The notes below the pieces were generated by a model. That model saw only the letters and a program-made list of their open reading frames with translations. It did no database searches and was not told the origin of the DNA. Shown in pieces: positions 23,467-29,662 of a DNA stretch of 38,780 bases (the first letter of the stretch is position 1; the number at the start of each line of letters is the position of its first letter). The stretch comes from Saccharibacillus sp. O23 (lineage in GTDB: Bacteria > Bacillota > Bacilli > Paenibacillales > Paenibacillaceae), in the NCBI RefSeq assembly GCF_002205895.1, contig NZ_NJDE01000036.1, forward strand, positions 1 to 38,780, read 5' to 3'. The translations under genes and the position numbers were made by a program.

Positions 23467-23646
23467 TTATGATTGGCCCTGATCGTCGGCCTGTTCTTCC
23501 CGCTGCTCGATCATCGCGTCAATGGATACGCCCAGCTGCTCGATCTTCTCTTTCGCTTTGTCCAGCTTGGCCATTCGTATATCCCGGTAAATGCTACGCA
23601 AGAATCGGTTCAAGCGCTCTGTTTCGGTCCGGTCTAGTTTTTCCAT
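23467..23646 (-). CDS. Small coiled-coil-like protein (59 aa)
   Basis: The peptide begins MEKLDRTETERLNRFLRSIY and continues IRMAKLDKAKEKIEQLGVSIDAMIEQREEQ. It is highly charged and predicted helical, with heptad-like spacing. GGAG lies eight bases before the ATG. It is the last gene of the Spo0E-containing operon, 25 bases after the zinc-ribbon gene. No function can be assigned. Confidence 0.7.
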   Translation of the reverse strand: MEKLDRTETERLNRFLRSIYRDIRMAKLDKAKEKIEQLGVSIDAMIEQREEQADDQGQS

Positions 23647-23671
23647 CTTCTAACGCTCCTTTAACGGCCAA

Positions 23672-24157
23672 CTATTTTCGGCTCATAAAACGCATGGTCT
23701 TCTTGTTTGATTGGGTCATGTTAGACGCCAACCCGGTCAAGTAACCGTCCGTGATTCGCTCTGGATAAAATCCGGAACGGTCACGTAAAATGTTCTCGAT
23801 GATCCAGGCTTTCCGCGTCCAATACTCATAAACGTTCCCAGTTTCGATTTTGCTTTCTTCTAAATCGCTTGGCCGGTCTTCTACCTTGTTGAATAAACGA
23901 AGATAGTTATAAACTTTGGTGCGCTCCTCCCGTACCAGCCGCAGTAAATGGATCAGATAGTGGCTATCTTTTGTTAAAAGCACTTGGGTACTTTGTTTTG
24001 CATCCTCAAGAGAAGAAACGCGCTCAAGCGGCGGTAGTTGCCTTCTGAATCCGTTTTGTTGGATCGAAGCAGCCGGGATCTCCATGTCACAAAAAGAGCA
24101 AAAATAATGTTCGGTCGCGGCTTCGAGCGGCGATCCGCAAAACGGACAAGTAGGCAT
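23672..24157 (-). CDS. Zinc-ribbon protein (161 aa)
   Basis: The N-terminus MPTCPFCGSPLEAATEHYFC continues as SFCD, forming a CxxC...CxxC zinc ribbon within the first 25 residues. A helical region follows (SHYLIHLLRLVREERTKVYNYLRLF, then VYEYWTRKAWIIENILRDRSG). The second of two ATGs is preferred because it is seven bases from AAGGAG while the first is only one base away. It probably binds nucleic acid or a protein partner; the family is not recognised. Confidence 0.76.
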   Translation of the reverse strand: MPTCPFCGSPLEAATEHYFCSFCDMEIPAASIQQNGFRRQLPPLERVSSLEDAKQSTQVLLTKDSHYLIHLLRLVREERTKVYNYLRLFNKVEDRPSDLEESKIETGNVYEYWTRKAWIIENILRDRSGFYPERITDGYLTGLASNMTQSNKKTMRFMSRK

Positions 24158-24179
24158 ATCCATTCTCCTTTCAGGATTA

Positions 24180-24205
24180 AGGGTTCCGCCGGCATTTTGC
24201 CGGCG
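24180..24205. repeat. CCGCCGGC/GCCGGCGG hairpin between genes
   Basis: A perfect 8-bp stem with a four-base loop lies between two minus-strand genes, just after the upstream stop. No T run follows, so it more likely protects or separates RNA segments than terminates. Confidence 0.55.
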
Positions 24206-24211
24206 GCGATT

Positions 24212-24619
24212 TTAAATCAGCTGGCCCGCATGACTGTCCAGACGGACTAAGACATAACGTTCAAACTCTGGAAGGTAATACAGCAGCATTTCGGAAGCTG
24301 TTCCCTTTGTCGAATGAAACAAGCGATTACTTTCAACTTGCGTAAAATAGGCCCAGCCGCTCGGATCCGGTTCATAAGGAACCAAGTCGCGCATATAGTA
24401 ATGCTCCTCTTTCACGCCGTATCGCTTCAAATCGGCGCAAAGCTGGACCCAGGCTAAAAACGTTAGCTCCGGAATCACTGCGTTGACATGCCGGATAATT
24501 TCAACGTCTTGCACTTCATCATCAAATTGCCGGTACTCGATAACCGGAAAGGACAGTTCTTTCGATCTTGTATGTTCGACATCCGGCAGGATCCGGATGA
24601 TCTCCTTAATAGCGTGCAT
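24212..24619 (-). CDS. Protein of unknown function (135 aa)
   Basis: The protein begins MHAIKEIIRILPDVEHTRSK and contains IRHVNAVIPELTFLAWVQLCADLKRYG and EFERYVLVRLDSHAGQLI. It looks like a small soluble alpha/beta protein with no recognised domain. The ATG at 24617-24619 is preferred, with GAGGGAG upstream; the frame extends eight codons further. A candidate small RNA starts on the opposite strand just behind its ribosome binding site. Confidence 0.72.
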   Translation of the reverse strand: MHAIKEIIRILPDVEHTRSKELSFPVIEYRQFDDEVQDVEIIRHVNAVIPELTFLAWVQLCADLKRYGVKEEHYYMRDLVPYEPDPSGWAYFTQVESNRLFHSTKGTASEMLLYYLPEFERYVLVRLDSHAGQLI

Positions 24620-24661
24620 CGCTTCTCCCTCTTTTCTCCGCATTTTATGGTAAAATAGAGG

Positions 24662-24722
24662 GGCGAGGGACCCGGAAAGTAACTCGCCCTGAGTCGATTG
24701 CTTATGCAGTCGGCTCTTTTCC
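24662..24722 (+). ncRNA. Candidate small RNA over the Spo0E-gene 3' end
   Basis: An extended -10 (TGG-TAAAAT, 24651-24656) is followed by a 7-bp hairpin GGGCGAG/CTCGCCC and then an 11-bp terminator stem (24691-24701 and 24706-24716, two G-U pairs) with TTTTCCTTTT. The transcript would be about 60 bases and antisense to the end of the Spo0E-like gene, whose stop codon lies in the terminator loop. Confidence 0.5.
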
Positions 24723-24875
24723 TTTTACCAGCGCTTCATAGCTGTTCAAAATATCATCCAGCCGTTGCGACTGCTGGATCGTCCGATTATCTCGGAATCC
24801 GTATGCCGCGGCCATCCCGTACAGTTGCACTCGTTCCTGTTCGATTGCATCTTCCAGTCTTCGGATCTCCTCCAT
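24702..24875 (-). CDS. Spo0E-like aspartyl-phosphate phosphatase (57 aa)
   Basis: Members of this family remove phosphate from Spo0A~P and so delay sporulation. The product is short and helical; residues 1-20 form helix 1 (MEEIRRLEDAIEQERVQLYG) and the signature QQSQRLDDILNSY near residues 34-46 matches the SQxLD motif that contacts the phospho-aspartate. The ATG at 24873-24875 lies seven bases from AGGAGG; an ATG two codons earlier is too close to it. A plasmid copy could keep the host dividing while the plasmid is established; that purpose is inferred. Confidence 0.85.
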   Translation of the reverse strand: MEEIRRLEDAIEQERVQLYGMAAAYGFRDNRTIQQSQRLDDILNSYEALVKGKEPTA

Positions 24876-24932
24876 ATCCATTCCTCCTATCAAGTTCATT
24901 TTATTCCATAAATTCGGTTGCCGACTATCTTT

Positions 24933-25268
24933 TTATCGGATGAAAAAGCAATTCGGCGTGAACGTATCGCCCTGGTGCTTCACATCGGTCATCGTCTCGA
25001 TGATCTCACCAGGAACCAGAAGCCACTTTAGAACCTGCTGCACGCCGCGCGGCCCTTCCCCGCCATAAAACCAAGCGAACCCGTCAAACTGAAATTGCTC
25101 GGTTTCCGTCCGGATCGTCAAGCGATACCAGCGTTCTTGCGTAAAGCTTCCCCGGATCGTCACGATCTCCCCGGTTTTGAGTCGTCCTTTATCAATCAGC
25201 CGCTTCACACATTTCAGCGCCCGGCTTGTTCCGCCGTGGCGGTAATACCGGTAGGTCATTTTTTTCAT
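24933..25268 (-). CDS. Small protein of unknown function (111 aa)
   Basis: The protein begins MKKMTYRYYRHGGTSRALKC and contains GEIVTIRGSFTQERWYRLTIRTETEQFQFDGFAWFYGGEGP, a beta-rich stretch. It is basic at the start, soluble and not recognised. GGAG lies eight bases upstream of the ATG. It is a middle gene of the operon that includes the Spo0E-like gene. Confidence 0.75.
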   Translation of the reverse strand: MKKMTYRYYRHGGTSRALKCVKRLIDKGRLKTGEIVTIRGSFTQERWYRLTIRTETEQFQFDGFAWFYGGEGPRGVQQVLKWLLVPGEIIETMTDVKHQGDTFTPNCFFIR

Positions 25269-25288
25269 GGTTTTTCTCCTTTCAAGGG

Positions 25289-25313
25289 CTGCGCCGGGTG
25301 ATTTCCCCGGCGC
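25289..25313. repeat. GCGCCGGG/CCCCGGCGC hairpin between genes
   Basis: A strong GC-rich stem-loop lies between two operon genes. On the plus strand it is followed by ATTTTTC, so it might stop antisense transcription; on the minus strand it would act as an internal RNA spacer. Confidence 0.5.
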
Positions 25314-25336
25314 TCGATTTTTCGGATTCGCATTTG

Positions 25337-25486
25337 TCAGGATCCGCTAGTCAGTGACGCGAGCAGCTGGCGGTATTCTTCGTTGTTCTGCAGCGTGATT
25401 TCTACCGGTCGGCCGTCCCGAATGACCTGCGCCTTTTTAAACTGCCCTTCAACGATCGTAAATGATGCAAACGCGGTTCTCGTCAT
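25337..25486 (-). CDS. Small protein of unknown function (49 aa)
   Basis: The peptide begins MTRTAFASFTIVEGQFKKAQ and ends LQNNEEYRQLLASLTSGS. Its ATG (25484-25486) overlaps the stop of the upstream 39-residue gene in an ATGA arrangement, which supports coupled translation. The weak GGGGA upstream fits that. Predicted beta strands followed by a short helix; no family is known. Confidence 0.65.
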   Translation of the reverse strand: MTRTAFASFTIVEGQFKKAQVIRDGRPVEITLQNNEEYRQLLASLTSGS

Positions 25487-25602
25487 TTCGATTCCCCGCT
25501 TTCCTGGTGCTTCTTTGCTGCACGTTTGAAGCTAAATCTAACGACACTCAATACCGTGCTTGCCAGGACAATAATGCTTAAAATCATCGCTTGAGTTTCC
25601 AT
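25483..25602 (-). CDS. Small membrane peptide (39 aa)
   Basis: METQAMILSIIVLASTVLSV forms one membrane span, followed by a basic tail (RFSFKRAAKKHQESGESK). GGAGGG lies six bases before the ATG at 25600-25602. The size and the shape are like small plasmid or phage membrane peptides, but none is recognised. It is coupled to the next gene by a four-base overlap. Confidence 0.68.
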   Translation of the reverse strand: METQAMILSIIVLASTVLSVVRFSFKRAAKKHQESGESK

Positions 25603-25637
25603 GTTTACCCTCCCTGGTTGATGTGATAGAATGGAAG

Positions 25638-25748
25638 GGTAAAGGTCAGGAATGACCCTTACCCTGCCGTTGGCTAGGCGGCTAGGAATTATCTTCGCCT
25701 ATTTCGTTTTTGGGGCTTCGACCGTTTGCCGCGGTCGGAGCCTTTTGC
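25638..25748 (+). ncRNA. Candidate small RNA over the 3' end of the basic membrane peptide gene
   Basis: An extended -10 (TGA-TAGAAT, 25627-25632) leads into a hairpin GGGTAAAGGTCA/TGACCCTTACCC (25637-25648 and 25653-25664, one mismatch). It ends at an 11-bp stem (25714-25724 and 25732-25742) followed by TTTT. The RNA would cover the last 20 codons of the opposing gene. It has the same layout as the candidates at 24662 and 29081. Confidence 0.5.
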
Positions 25749-25877
25749 TTTGCTTGGTTTTGTTTTTGACTTCGCAGTTCGCCACTCGAAGAACGCTTTT
25801 GCGACTCCTAAAAGCTGAACCCCGATTTGTAAGCACCCTGCGATTATCGCCAGCGTAATCACGATTTCCGATTGCAT
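25689..25877 (-). CDS. Small membrane protein with very basic tail (62 aa)
   Basis: MQSEIVITLAIIAGCLQIGV and the following LLGVAKAFFEWRT form a hydrophobic N-terminal half. The C-terminal half is almost all K, R and S (KPSKAKGSDRGKRSKPQKRNRRR). AGGAGGTG lies six bases before the ATG at 25875-25877. This is the first gene after the structured leader (B3 and A1), so it would be the first protein made from that promoter. No family is known; a membrane-tethered nucleic-acid binder is a possibility. Confidence 0.7.
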   Translation of the reverse strand: MQSEIVITLAIIAGCLQIGVQLLGVAKAFFEWRTAKSKTKPSKAKGSDRGKRSKPQKRNRRR

Positions 25878-26013
25878 CCTATTCACCTCCTTTCCCGACA
25901 TTTTCGGTTCGCATCACCTCCTTTCAATTTGTAGGATTTTCGATCTTGCCTTTTCCGCTTTCGGAACCGGTGAGCCGGCCCGAGCGGCCTGAGCGGAATC
26001 TTTAATTCTTTGG

Positions 26014-26311
26014 ATGGATCCGGAAGCGATCCGTGGTGTCGTGCTGTCTTCGTATGAAATTTTCAAAGGACAGGTCTTTCGTATACCGTTTCGCCGTAGT
26101 CTCCACAACACAAGGGTTCTGAATATGCAAGGGCAGCCGTAGGCCGACAATCTTTTTTGCCTGCCTTTTCTCTTCAATCAAAGGCAAAAAAGATTGCTCG
26201 CCTTGCAGATTCAGGTTCCTTGTGTTCGACTACTATTAGCGAAACGGTGCGAAAGACCTGGCCGAAAATTTCAGGAGAAGGCAGCCGCACGGATGATGCG
26301 CGCGGATCCAG
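26014..26311 (-). repeat. Fold-back element family A, copy 1
   Basis: Nearly the entire 298 bases fold back on themselves. Successive arms pair: GGATCCG, ATCCGTG, GAAATTTTC/GAAAATTTC, AGGTCTTTCG/CGAAAGACCT, ACCGTTTCGC/GCGAAACGGT, CACAAGG/CCTTGTG and CTGAAT/ATTCAG. The apical stem is AATCTTTTTTGCCT/AGGCAAAAAAGATT. It belongs to a longer duplicated block (25952-26589) that includes element B3. In minus orientation it lies 137 bases upstream of the basic membrane peptide gene. Long open frames inside it are by-products of the palindrome. Confidence 0.9.
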
Positions 26312-26323
26312 ACAAAATAGAAA

Positions 26324-26345
26324 GAGAACCGGCGTGCCGGTTCTC
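26324..26345 (-). terminator. GAGAACCGGC hairpin beside A1, attenuator-like
   Basis: A perfect 10-bp stem (GAGAACCGGC/GCCGGTTCTC) is followed on the minus strand by TTTCTATTTT. Transcripts from the promoter at 26905-26933 would meet it before reaching A1 and the genes, so it could act as an attenuator. Confidence 0.5.
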
Positions 26346-26411
26346 CTCTTCTGGTTCTTTTGCTTTTGCTTTTGACCTTCGATTTTGATCTTGCTTTTGA
26401 TCTTCGCTTTT

Positions 26412-26581
26412 GACCTTCGCTCCGTGGCCGCGTTAAGCGAGGAGCAGGAACGTACGGCCCCTTTGCGGCTTCGCCGCTTAGGGGCCGTAGTTATCGCCCG
26501 CAGTAGCGGACAGCGGCGCGTAGCGGGTCTTAGGCGGCGGCTCTTGCTTTATCGCCGCCTTAGAGCCGGTAGCGTGAGCCC
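26412..26581. repeat. Structured repeat family B, copy 3
   Basis: A full-length copy of 170 bases. Relative to copies 1 and 2 the second hairpin has CGGCCCC/GGGGCCG in place of CAGCCCC/GGGGCTG, a compensatory A-U to G-C change. The inner loop reads GCGGC-TTC-GCCGC. It is separated from A1 by a low-complexity CTTTTGATCTT stretch. Confidence 0.9.
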
Positions 26582-26589
26582 TACCCGAT

Positions 26590-26904
26590 CTATGGATTAC
26601 TGTCTTTAAGTTTTGGATTTGAATATTTCCGGTCTGGACTTTAGGATTGATGATTCCTTTTATCTCGCCAGCTCAAGATGGGCAGCTCAAGCTTTTAGAT
26701 CGGCTGCTGCAAAATGCTGATCTGCACCTAAGAACCGAACTTACCTGAACAATCAAATAAAGCTCCGTTAGCGTTAGGCTGAACGAAGCTTTACTGCGAT
26801 GGACCCGGAAATCCCGCTTATATTGAACGCGCTGCGATCCCACGCTTCTATTTCCGAATAGGCAACGGGAAAAGCTGGAAAAGCGGCGTTTCAATATATT
26901 TACA
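26590..26904 (-). promoter_or_regulatory. Long leader of the Spo0E-containing operon
   Basis: No gene is seen in this stretch. A hairpin AAAGCTCCGTT/AACGAAGCTTT (26759-26769 and 26782-26792, one mismatch), with a modest T-rich flank on the minus strand, could pause or end transcription. Together with B3 and A1 it gives this operon a structured leader of about 1 kb. Confidence 0.45.
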
Positions 26905-26933
26905 ATTATACACGATGGAACTTTTAAGGACAA
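26905..26933 (-). promoter_or_regulatory. Promoter of the Spo0E-containing operon
   Basis: On the minus strand TTGTCC (26928-26933), 17 bases, then a perfect TATAAT (26905-26910). The start point would be near 26898, diverging from the XRE regulator gene. Confidence 0.75.
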
Positions 26934-26946
26934 TATAGTGAACGTT

Positions 26947-26975
26947 TTGTATCTTTTAGTCAGCACAAATATTCT
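26947..26975 (+). promoter_or_regulatory. Probable promoter of the XRE regulator gene
   Basis: TTGTAT (26947-26952), 17 bases, TATTCT (26970-26975). The two divergent promoters lie back to back, so one bound regulator could control both. Confidence 0.5.
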
Positions 26976-27018
26976 TCGCTTTTGTCTACACTCTTATAAA
27001 GAGGAGTAGATCATACCT

Positions 27019-27360
27019 ATGGAACTTTCCACTGCCGAACAAATCGGTACGCTGATTCGGAATCTCCGAAAAGCTCAAGGATTAACGCAGCAAGACATAG
27101 CCCAGCGGATCGGTACATCCTACTCTTATATTGGGCGCTTAGAACGCGGCGAAAATAACGTCACGATCGAAACATTAGAAAAAGTTGCGATTGCGCTGGA
27201 TATGAACTTCTTTGAAATGCTGTCCTACGCCGGACAAAAAGAGGACGATCTGATGCACGGAATTTTAGGCTTACTGCGAACTCAAGATCAGCAAACGAAA
27301 GAAAAAATCTTCATTATCATTCAGAGCATTCTCGAAATGAACCAAAAATCCAAACTGTAA
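27019..27360 (+). CDS. XRE-family transcriptional regulator (113 aa)
   Basis: Residues 8-65 form a Cro/C1-type helix-turn-helix (IGTLIRNLRKAQGLTQQDIA, then IGTSYSYIGRLERGENNVT). A helical tail (LLRTQDQQTKEKIFIIIQSILEM) probably forms the dimer. GAGGAG lies about 13 bases upstream of the ATG. It is one of very few right-pointing genes in the region and stands divergent from the Spo0E operon, so it is the likely repressor of that promoter and perhaps of its own. Confidence 0.9.
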   Translation: MELSTAEQIGTLIRNLRKAQGLTQQDIAQRIGTSYSYIGRLERGENNVTIETLEKVAIALDMNFFEMLSYAGQKEDDLMHGILGLLRTQDQQTKEKIFIIIQSILEMNQKSKL

Positions 27361-27434
27361 AGACTGCCTGATAAGCGCGTGAAAGCGAACTTTAAGGCGG
27401 GACGATCAGGCTGCACGAACCAATCCGTTATACG

Positions 27435-27463
27435 AAAAGAGCAGCGCCTACGGGCGCTGCTCT
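27435..27463 (-). terminator. Terminator after the 65-aa gene
   Basis: A perfect 11-bp stem AGAGCAGCGCC/GGCGCTGCTCT with a four-base loop is followed on the minus strand by TTTTC. The gene's stop codon lies within the hairpin. Confidence 0.8.
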
Positions 27464-27645
27464 AATGCGTTTCGGGCTTCCTCGGGCGTGTCGAAATATC
27501 CGGAACAACGGTCAAACGGTACATAGCCGCCGTGACTCCATTCGGTGACGGCCTCGCGGCCGAGGTAAAAGCCGCGGCGCGAGCGCAACACGCGCACCTC
27601 TGTAACTTCTTGCACTTCTGGATACTCAATTCCGTCAACGATCAT
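27448..27645 (-). CDS. Small protein of unknown function (65 aa)
   Basis: The protein begins MIVDGIEYPEVQEVTEVRVL and ends YFDTPEEARNALEQRP. It looks like a compact alpha/beta domain that might bind RNA or protein, but no family is recognised. The ATG at 27643-27645 lies nine bases from GAGG; an ATG three codons earlier directly abuts it. The gene starts only about 20 bases from fold-back element A3 and ends inside a terminator, so it is a single-gene unit driven through A3. Confidence 0.68.
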   Translation of the reverse strand: MIVDGIEYPEVQEVTEVRVLRSRRGFYLGREAVTEWSHGGYVPFDRCSGYFDTPEEARNALEQRP

Positions 27646-27664
27646 CCTTATCATCCTCTCTTTG

Positions 27665-27973
27665 GGTCTGGCTCCTGGGGCAAGCCCGAAGTGCCATGTT
27701 TGTTGGGTATGGAGTTGTCAAAGATCAAGCTTCCGATGGCGTATTCGCCGGATCCAACGGGAACATACGGAGCCTGGAAAATCAAGGGAAGCCGAAGGCC
27801 GACAATCTTTTTTGCCGCCCTTGCTTTTATATAATCAAAGGCAAAAAAGATTGCTCGCCTTGAATTTCCAGGCGGAGTATGTTTGGATACGATCAGCGAA
27901 TACCTCGGAAGGTTGATCTGACAACGACAGGACCAACAAACAGCACGCAGGAGCGCGCCCCAGGAGCCAGACC
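27665..27973 (-). repeat. Fold-back element family A, copy 3 (diverged)
   Basis: Perfect 17-bp outer arms (27665-27681 and 27957-27973) enclose a nearly continuous stem: GTTTGTTGG/CCAACAAAC, AGATCAA/TTGATCT, CTTCC/GGAAG, GTATTCGC/GCGAATAC, ACATAC/GTATGT, CCTGGAAA/TTTCCAGG and TCAAGG/CCTTGA. The apical part (CCGACAATCTTTTTTGCC and GGCAAAAAAGATTGCTCG) is the same as in copies 1 and 2. The stem sequence below it is different but still pairs, which is strong evidence that the fold is selected. The 65-aa gene follows directly. Confidence 0.9.
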
Positions 27974-28048
27974 TTAAATAAAGAAAATCGGCAGCGCCGA
28001 TTTTGACCACGCTTTTGACCTTGCTTTTGATTTTCGCCTTCCAATAAT

Positions 28049-28099
28049 CAGTAAAATAGGCTCAAGCCTATTTTTACCTTGCCTTTAGCGATTTTTTTC
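28049..28099 (-). terminator. Repeat family C, copy 2, terminator of the ArdC-like gene
   Basis: The 38 bases starting CAGTAAAATAGG are identical to copy 1 at 23285. The hairpin AAAATAGGCT/AGCCTATTTT lies 93 bases after the stop of the ArdC-like gene on the minus strand. The remaining 28100-28191 shows GC-rich sequence without a gene. Confidence 0.6.
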
Positions 28100-28191
28100 G
28101 CCAGGATCGGGGCCGCGGCTTTACGCTCTGGTCCATGCGGTCGCCTTTCATAAACCGGGAAGGCAGCGCGTCGGCTGCCCTCCCTCGTGCT

Positions 28192-29034
28192 TTATTCGTT
28201 CGCGTAGCTGATACCTTGGATATAGTCCGCGGCCTTCTGAGCCTGGGCCGCGGCCTGAATGATTAACCGCGGGTCTTCTTTTAGCCGGCGCATCCATGAA
28301 TGAATATAAGACGCGCTTTGCGGAAGTATACTATTATCAATACCGCATACCCCGCAAAGCATCGCCGCGCCTATCTCGGCTACCAATTCCTCTTTGCTGT
28401 ATGATTCGTCGCCAAACGCGGCGATGTTCTGCATGTCCGGCCGATTCAGCCGCGACGAATGGCCGGTCGAATGCACCATTTCATGGAACCGCGTTGCATA
28501 ATAATCTTCCGCGGTGAAAAAGTCTTCCATTGGCGGCAAACTGATAAAGTCGTCGGCCGGTCGATAGAAAGCCCGGCCGGGAACATGAACCGTTCGCGGG
28601 CCGCTGGCGTATCCGGAAACGATGGCTTCCGCTTCTTCTATCGGCTGGTTGTCGAATTTAACACCCGCGGTCTTACGCTTCGGCTTGATGCCTTCGCATT
28701 GCATCCCCACGTTATAGACTTTATAAAAGCGCAGAATCGGGACCAATTTTTCCTCGCCGCTTTCTTCGTCCGTCTTCTTGTCCATTTTCCAAAAAATAAC
28801 CCGGTAATAGTTTTTGATTTCGGCGGACTTTACGCGGCCACCTGCTTTTTTGATTTGGTTAAGCGTGGCGTATTCGCCGGGGTCAAGCAACAGCAAGTTC
28901 ACGCCGCGATAGGCTTTTTGGGATTCCCAACTGATAATCCCATTAGCTACCCACGGTTGCCGCCACGGAATAACCCCGGCTTTCAACTTCTCGTAAATCG
29001 CGTCTGTAATCATTTGATAAATCACATTCGACAT
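28192..29034 (-). CDS. ArdC-like antirestriction protein (280 aa)
   Basis: The N-terminal domain (about residues 5-125, with LKAGVIPWRQPW, KAYRGVNLLLL and YYRVIFWKMDKK) is the single-stranded-DNA-binding domain of ArdC. The C-terminal domain (about 140-280) is a zinc metallopeptidase-like fold with FHEMVHSTGH near residue 183 and the downstream glutamate in KEELVAEIGAAMLCG. Family members protect incoming plasmid DNA against restriction. The ATG at 29032-29034 has GGAGG eight bases upstream. Its place in the putative leading region fits early action in the recipient. Confidence 0.9.
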   Translation of the reverse strand: MSNVIYQMITDAIYEKLKAGVIPWRQPWVANGIISWESQKAYRGVNLLLLDPGEYATLNQIKKAGGRVKSAEIKNYYRVIFWKMDKKTDEESGEEKLVPILRFYKVYNVGMQCEGIKPKRKTAGVKFDNQPIEEAEAIVSGYASGPRTVHVPGRAFYRPADDFISLPPMEDFFTAEDYYATRFHEMVHSTGHSSRLNRPDMQNIAAFGDESYSKEELVAEIGAAMLCGVCGIDNSILPQSASYIHSWMRRLKEDPRLIIQAAAQAQKAADYIQGISYANE

Positions 29035-29080
29035 AACATTTTCCTCCCATTTCCTAAAAAGGTTGTGGTATAATGGGAGA

Positions 29081-29163
29081 ACCAATGGGCCACAAACCCT
29101 TTAGTTCCCCCTCGGAACTAAAAACCCCGGACGTTAACCGTTACAGCGGTTAGCGTCTTTTTT
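29081..29163 (+). ncRNA. Candidate small RNA between the ArdC-like and zinc-ribbon genes
   Basis: An extended -10 (TGG-TATAAT, 29069-29074) is followed by a perfect 9-bp hairpin TTTAGTTCC/GGAACTAAA and an 11-bp terminator stem (29130-29140 and 29147-29157) with six T. The RNA of about 83 bases ends exactly at the stop codon of the opposing gene. It is the best defined member of the candidate small-RNA set. Confidence 0.6.
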
Positions 29164-29662
29164 ACATACATTGCCCGGCTGCATAGCGGCAAAGCTCCTT
29201 ATAAAAGCGTTCCTGCTGCCCTAACTGCATCCACGCTTTCAAAGCCTGGACGTTCTGCGGCATCGCTTCGTACTGCTCGATAGCGCGGCGGGTTTCACTT
29301 TCCATGCGCTTTGACAATTCGACGATTCGGACCCAATCGCCCTCATCCATTCGCCCGCTTTCGTTCTGCTTACCGGTATACTCGCATAAGGCGATTCTTT
29401 GCTTAATCTCCGTCAGCGCTTCGGCGCTCACCGTCTGATTAGGCGCGGCTTTCGCTTTTCGTTCTTCTTGCTTCAACCGCTCAATTTCCGTTTCTAAGGC
29501 CGCTTGAACCATCGTTTCGGGCGGCTGTGCGATACTCCGCATATCCTCGCAACCGTAGGCGCAAAGTGCGATAACCTCGATTCCGCATTCGGAAAAGTCT
29601 ACGTGATTCAAAAACCGTTGTTCGCGTCCGCAATCCTCGCAGGTCCCAATCGTGTTATACAT
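29162..29662 (-). CDS. Zinc-binding protein, paralogue of its upstream neighbour (166 aa)
   Basis: The N-terminus has CEDCGREQRF followed by CAYGCEDMRS, a CxxC...CxxxC pair likely to bind zinc. The rest is helical and charged (ETEIERLKQEERKAKAAP, then RMESETRRAIEQYEAM), possibly a coiled coil. The same cysteine pattern occurs in the protein encoded next to it. The ATG at 29660-29662 has AAGGAG nine bases upstream and overlaps the upstream stop by eight bases. Role unknown. Confidence 0.75.
   Translation of the reverse strand: MYNTIGTCEDCGREQRFLNHVDFSECGIEVIALCAYGCEDMRSIAQPPETMVQAALETEIERLKQEERKAKAAPNQTVSAEALTEIKQRIALCEYTGKQNESGRMDEGDWVRIVELSKRMESETRRAIEQYEAMPQNVQALKAWMQLGQQERFYKELCRYAAGQCM

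Noticed and set aside
25914..26375. Open frames within fold-back element A1 on both strands, repeated in A2
   Set aside because: They lie in the palindromic arms, differ in frame and content in A3, and have no credible ribosome binding sites. Their conservation between A1 and A2 comes from recent DNA duplication.
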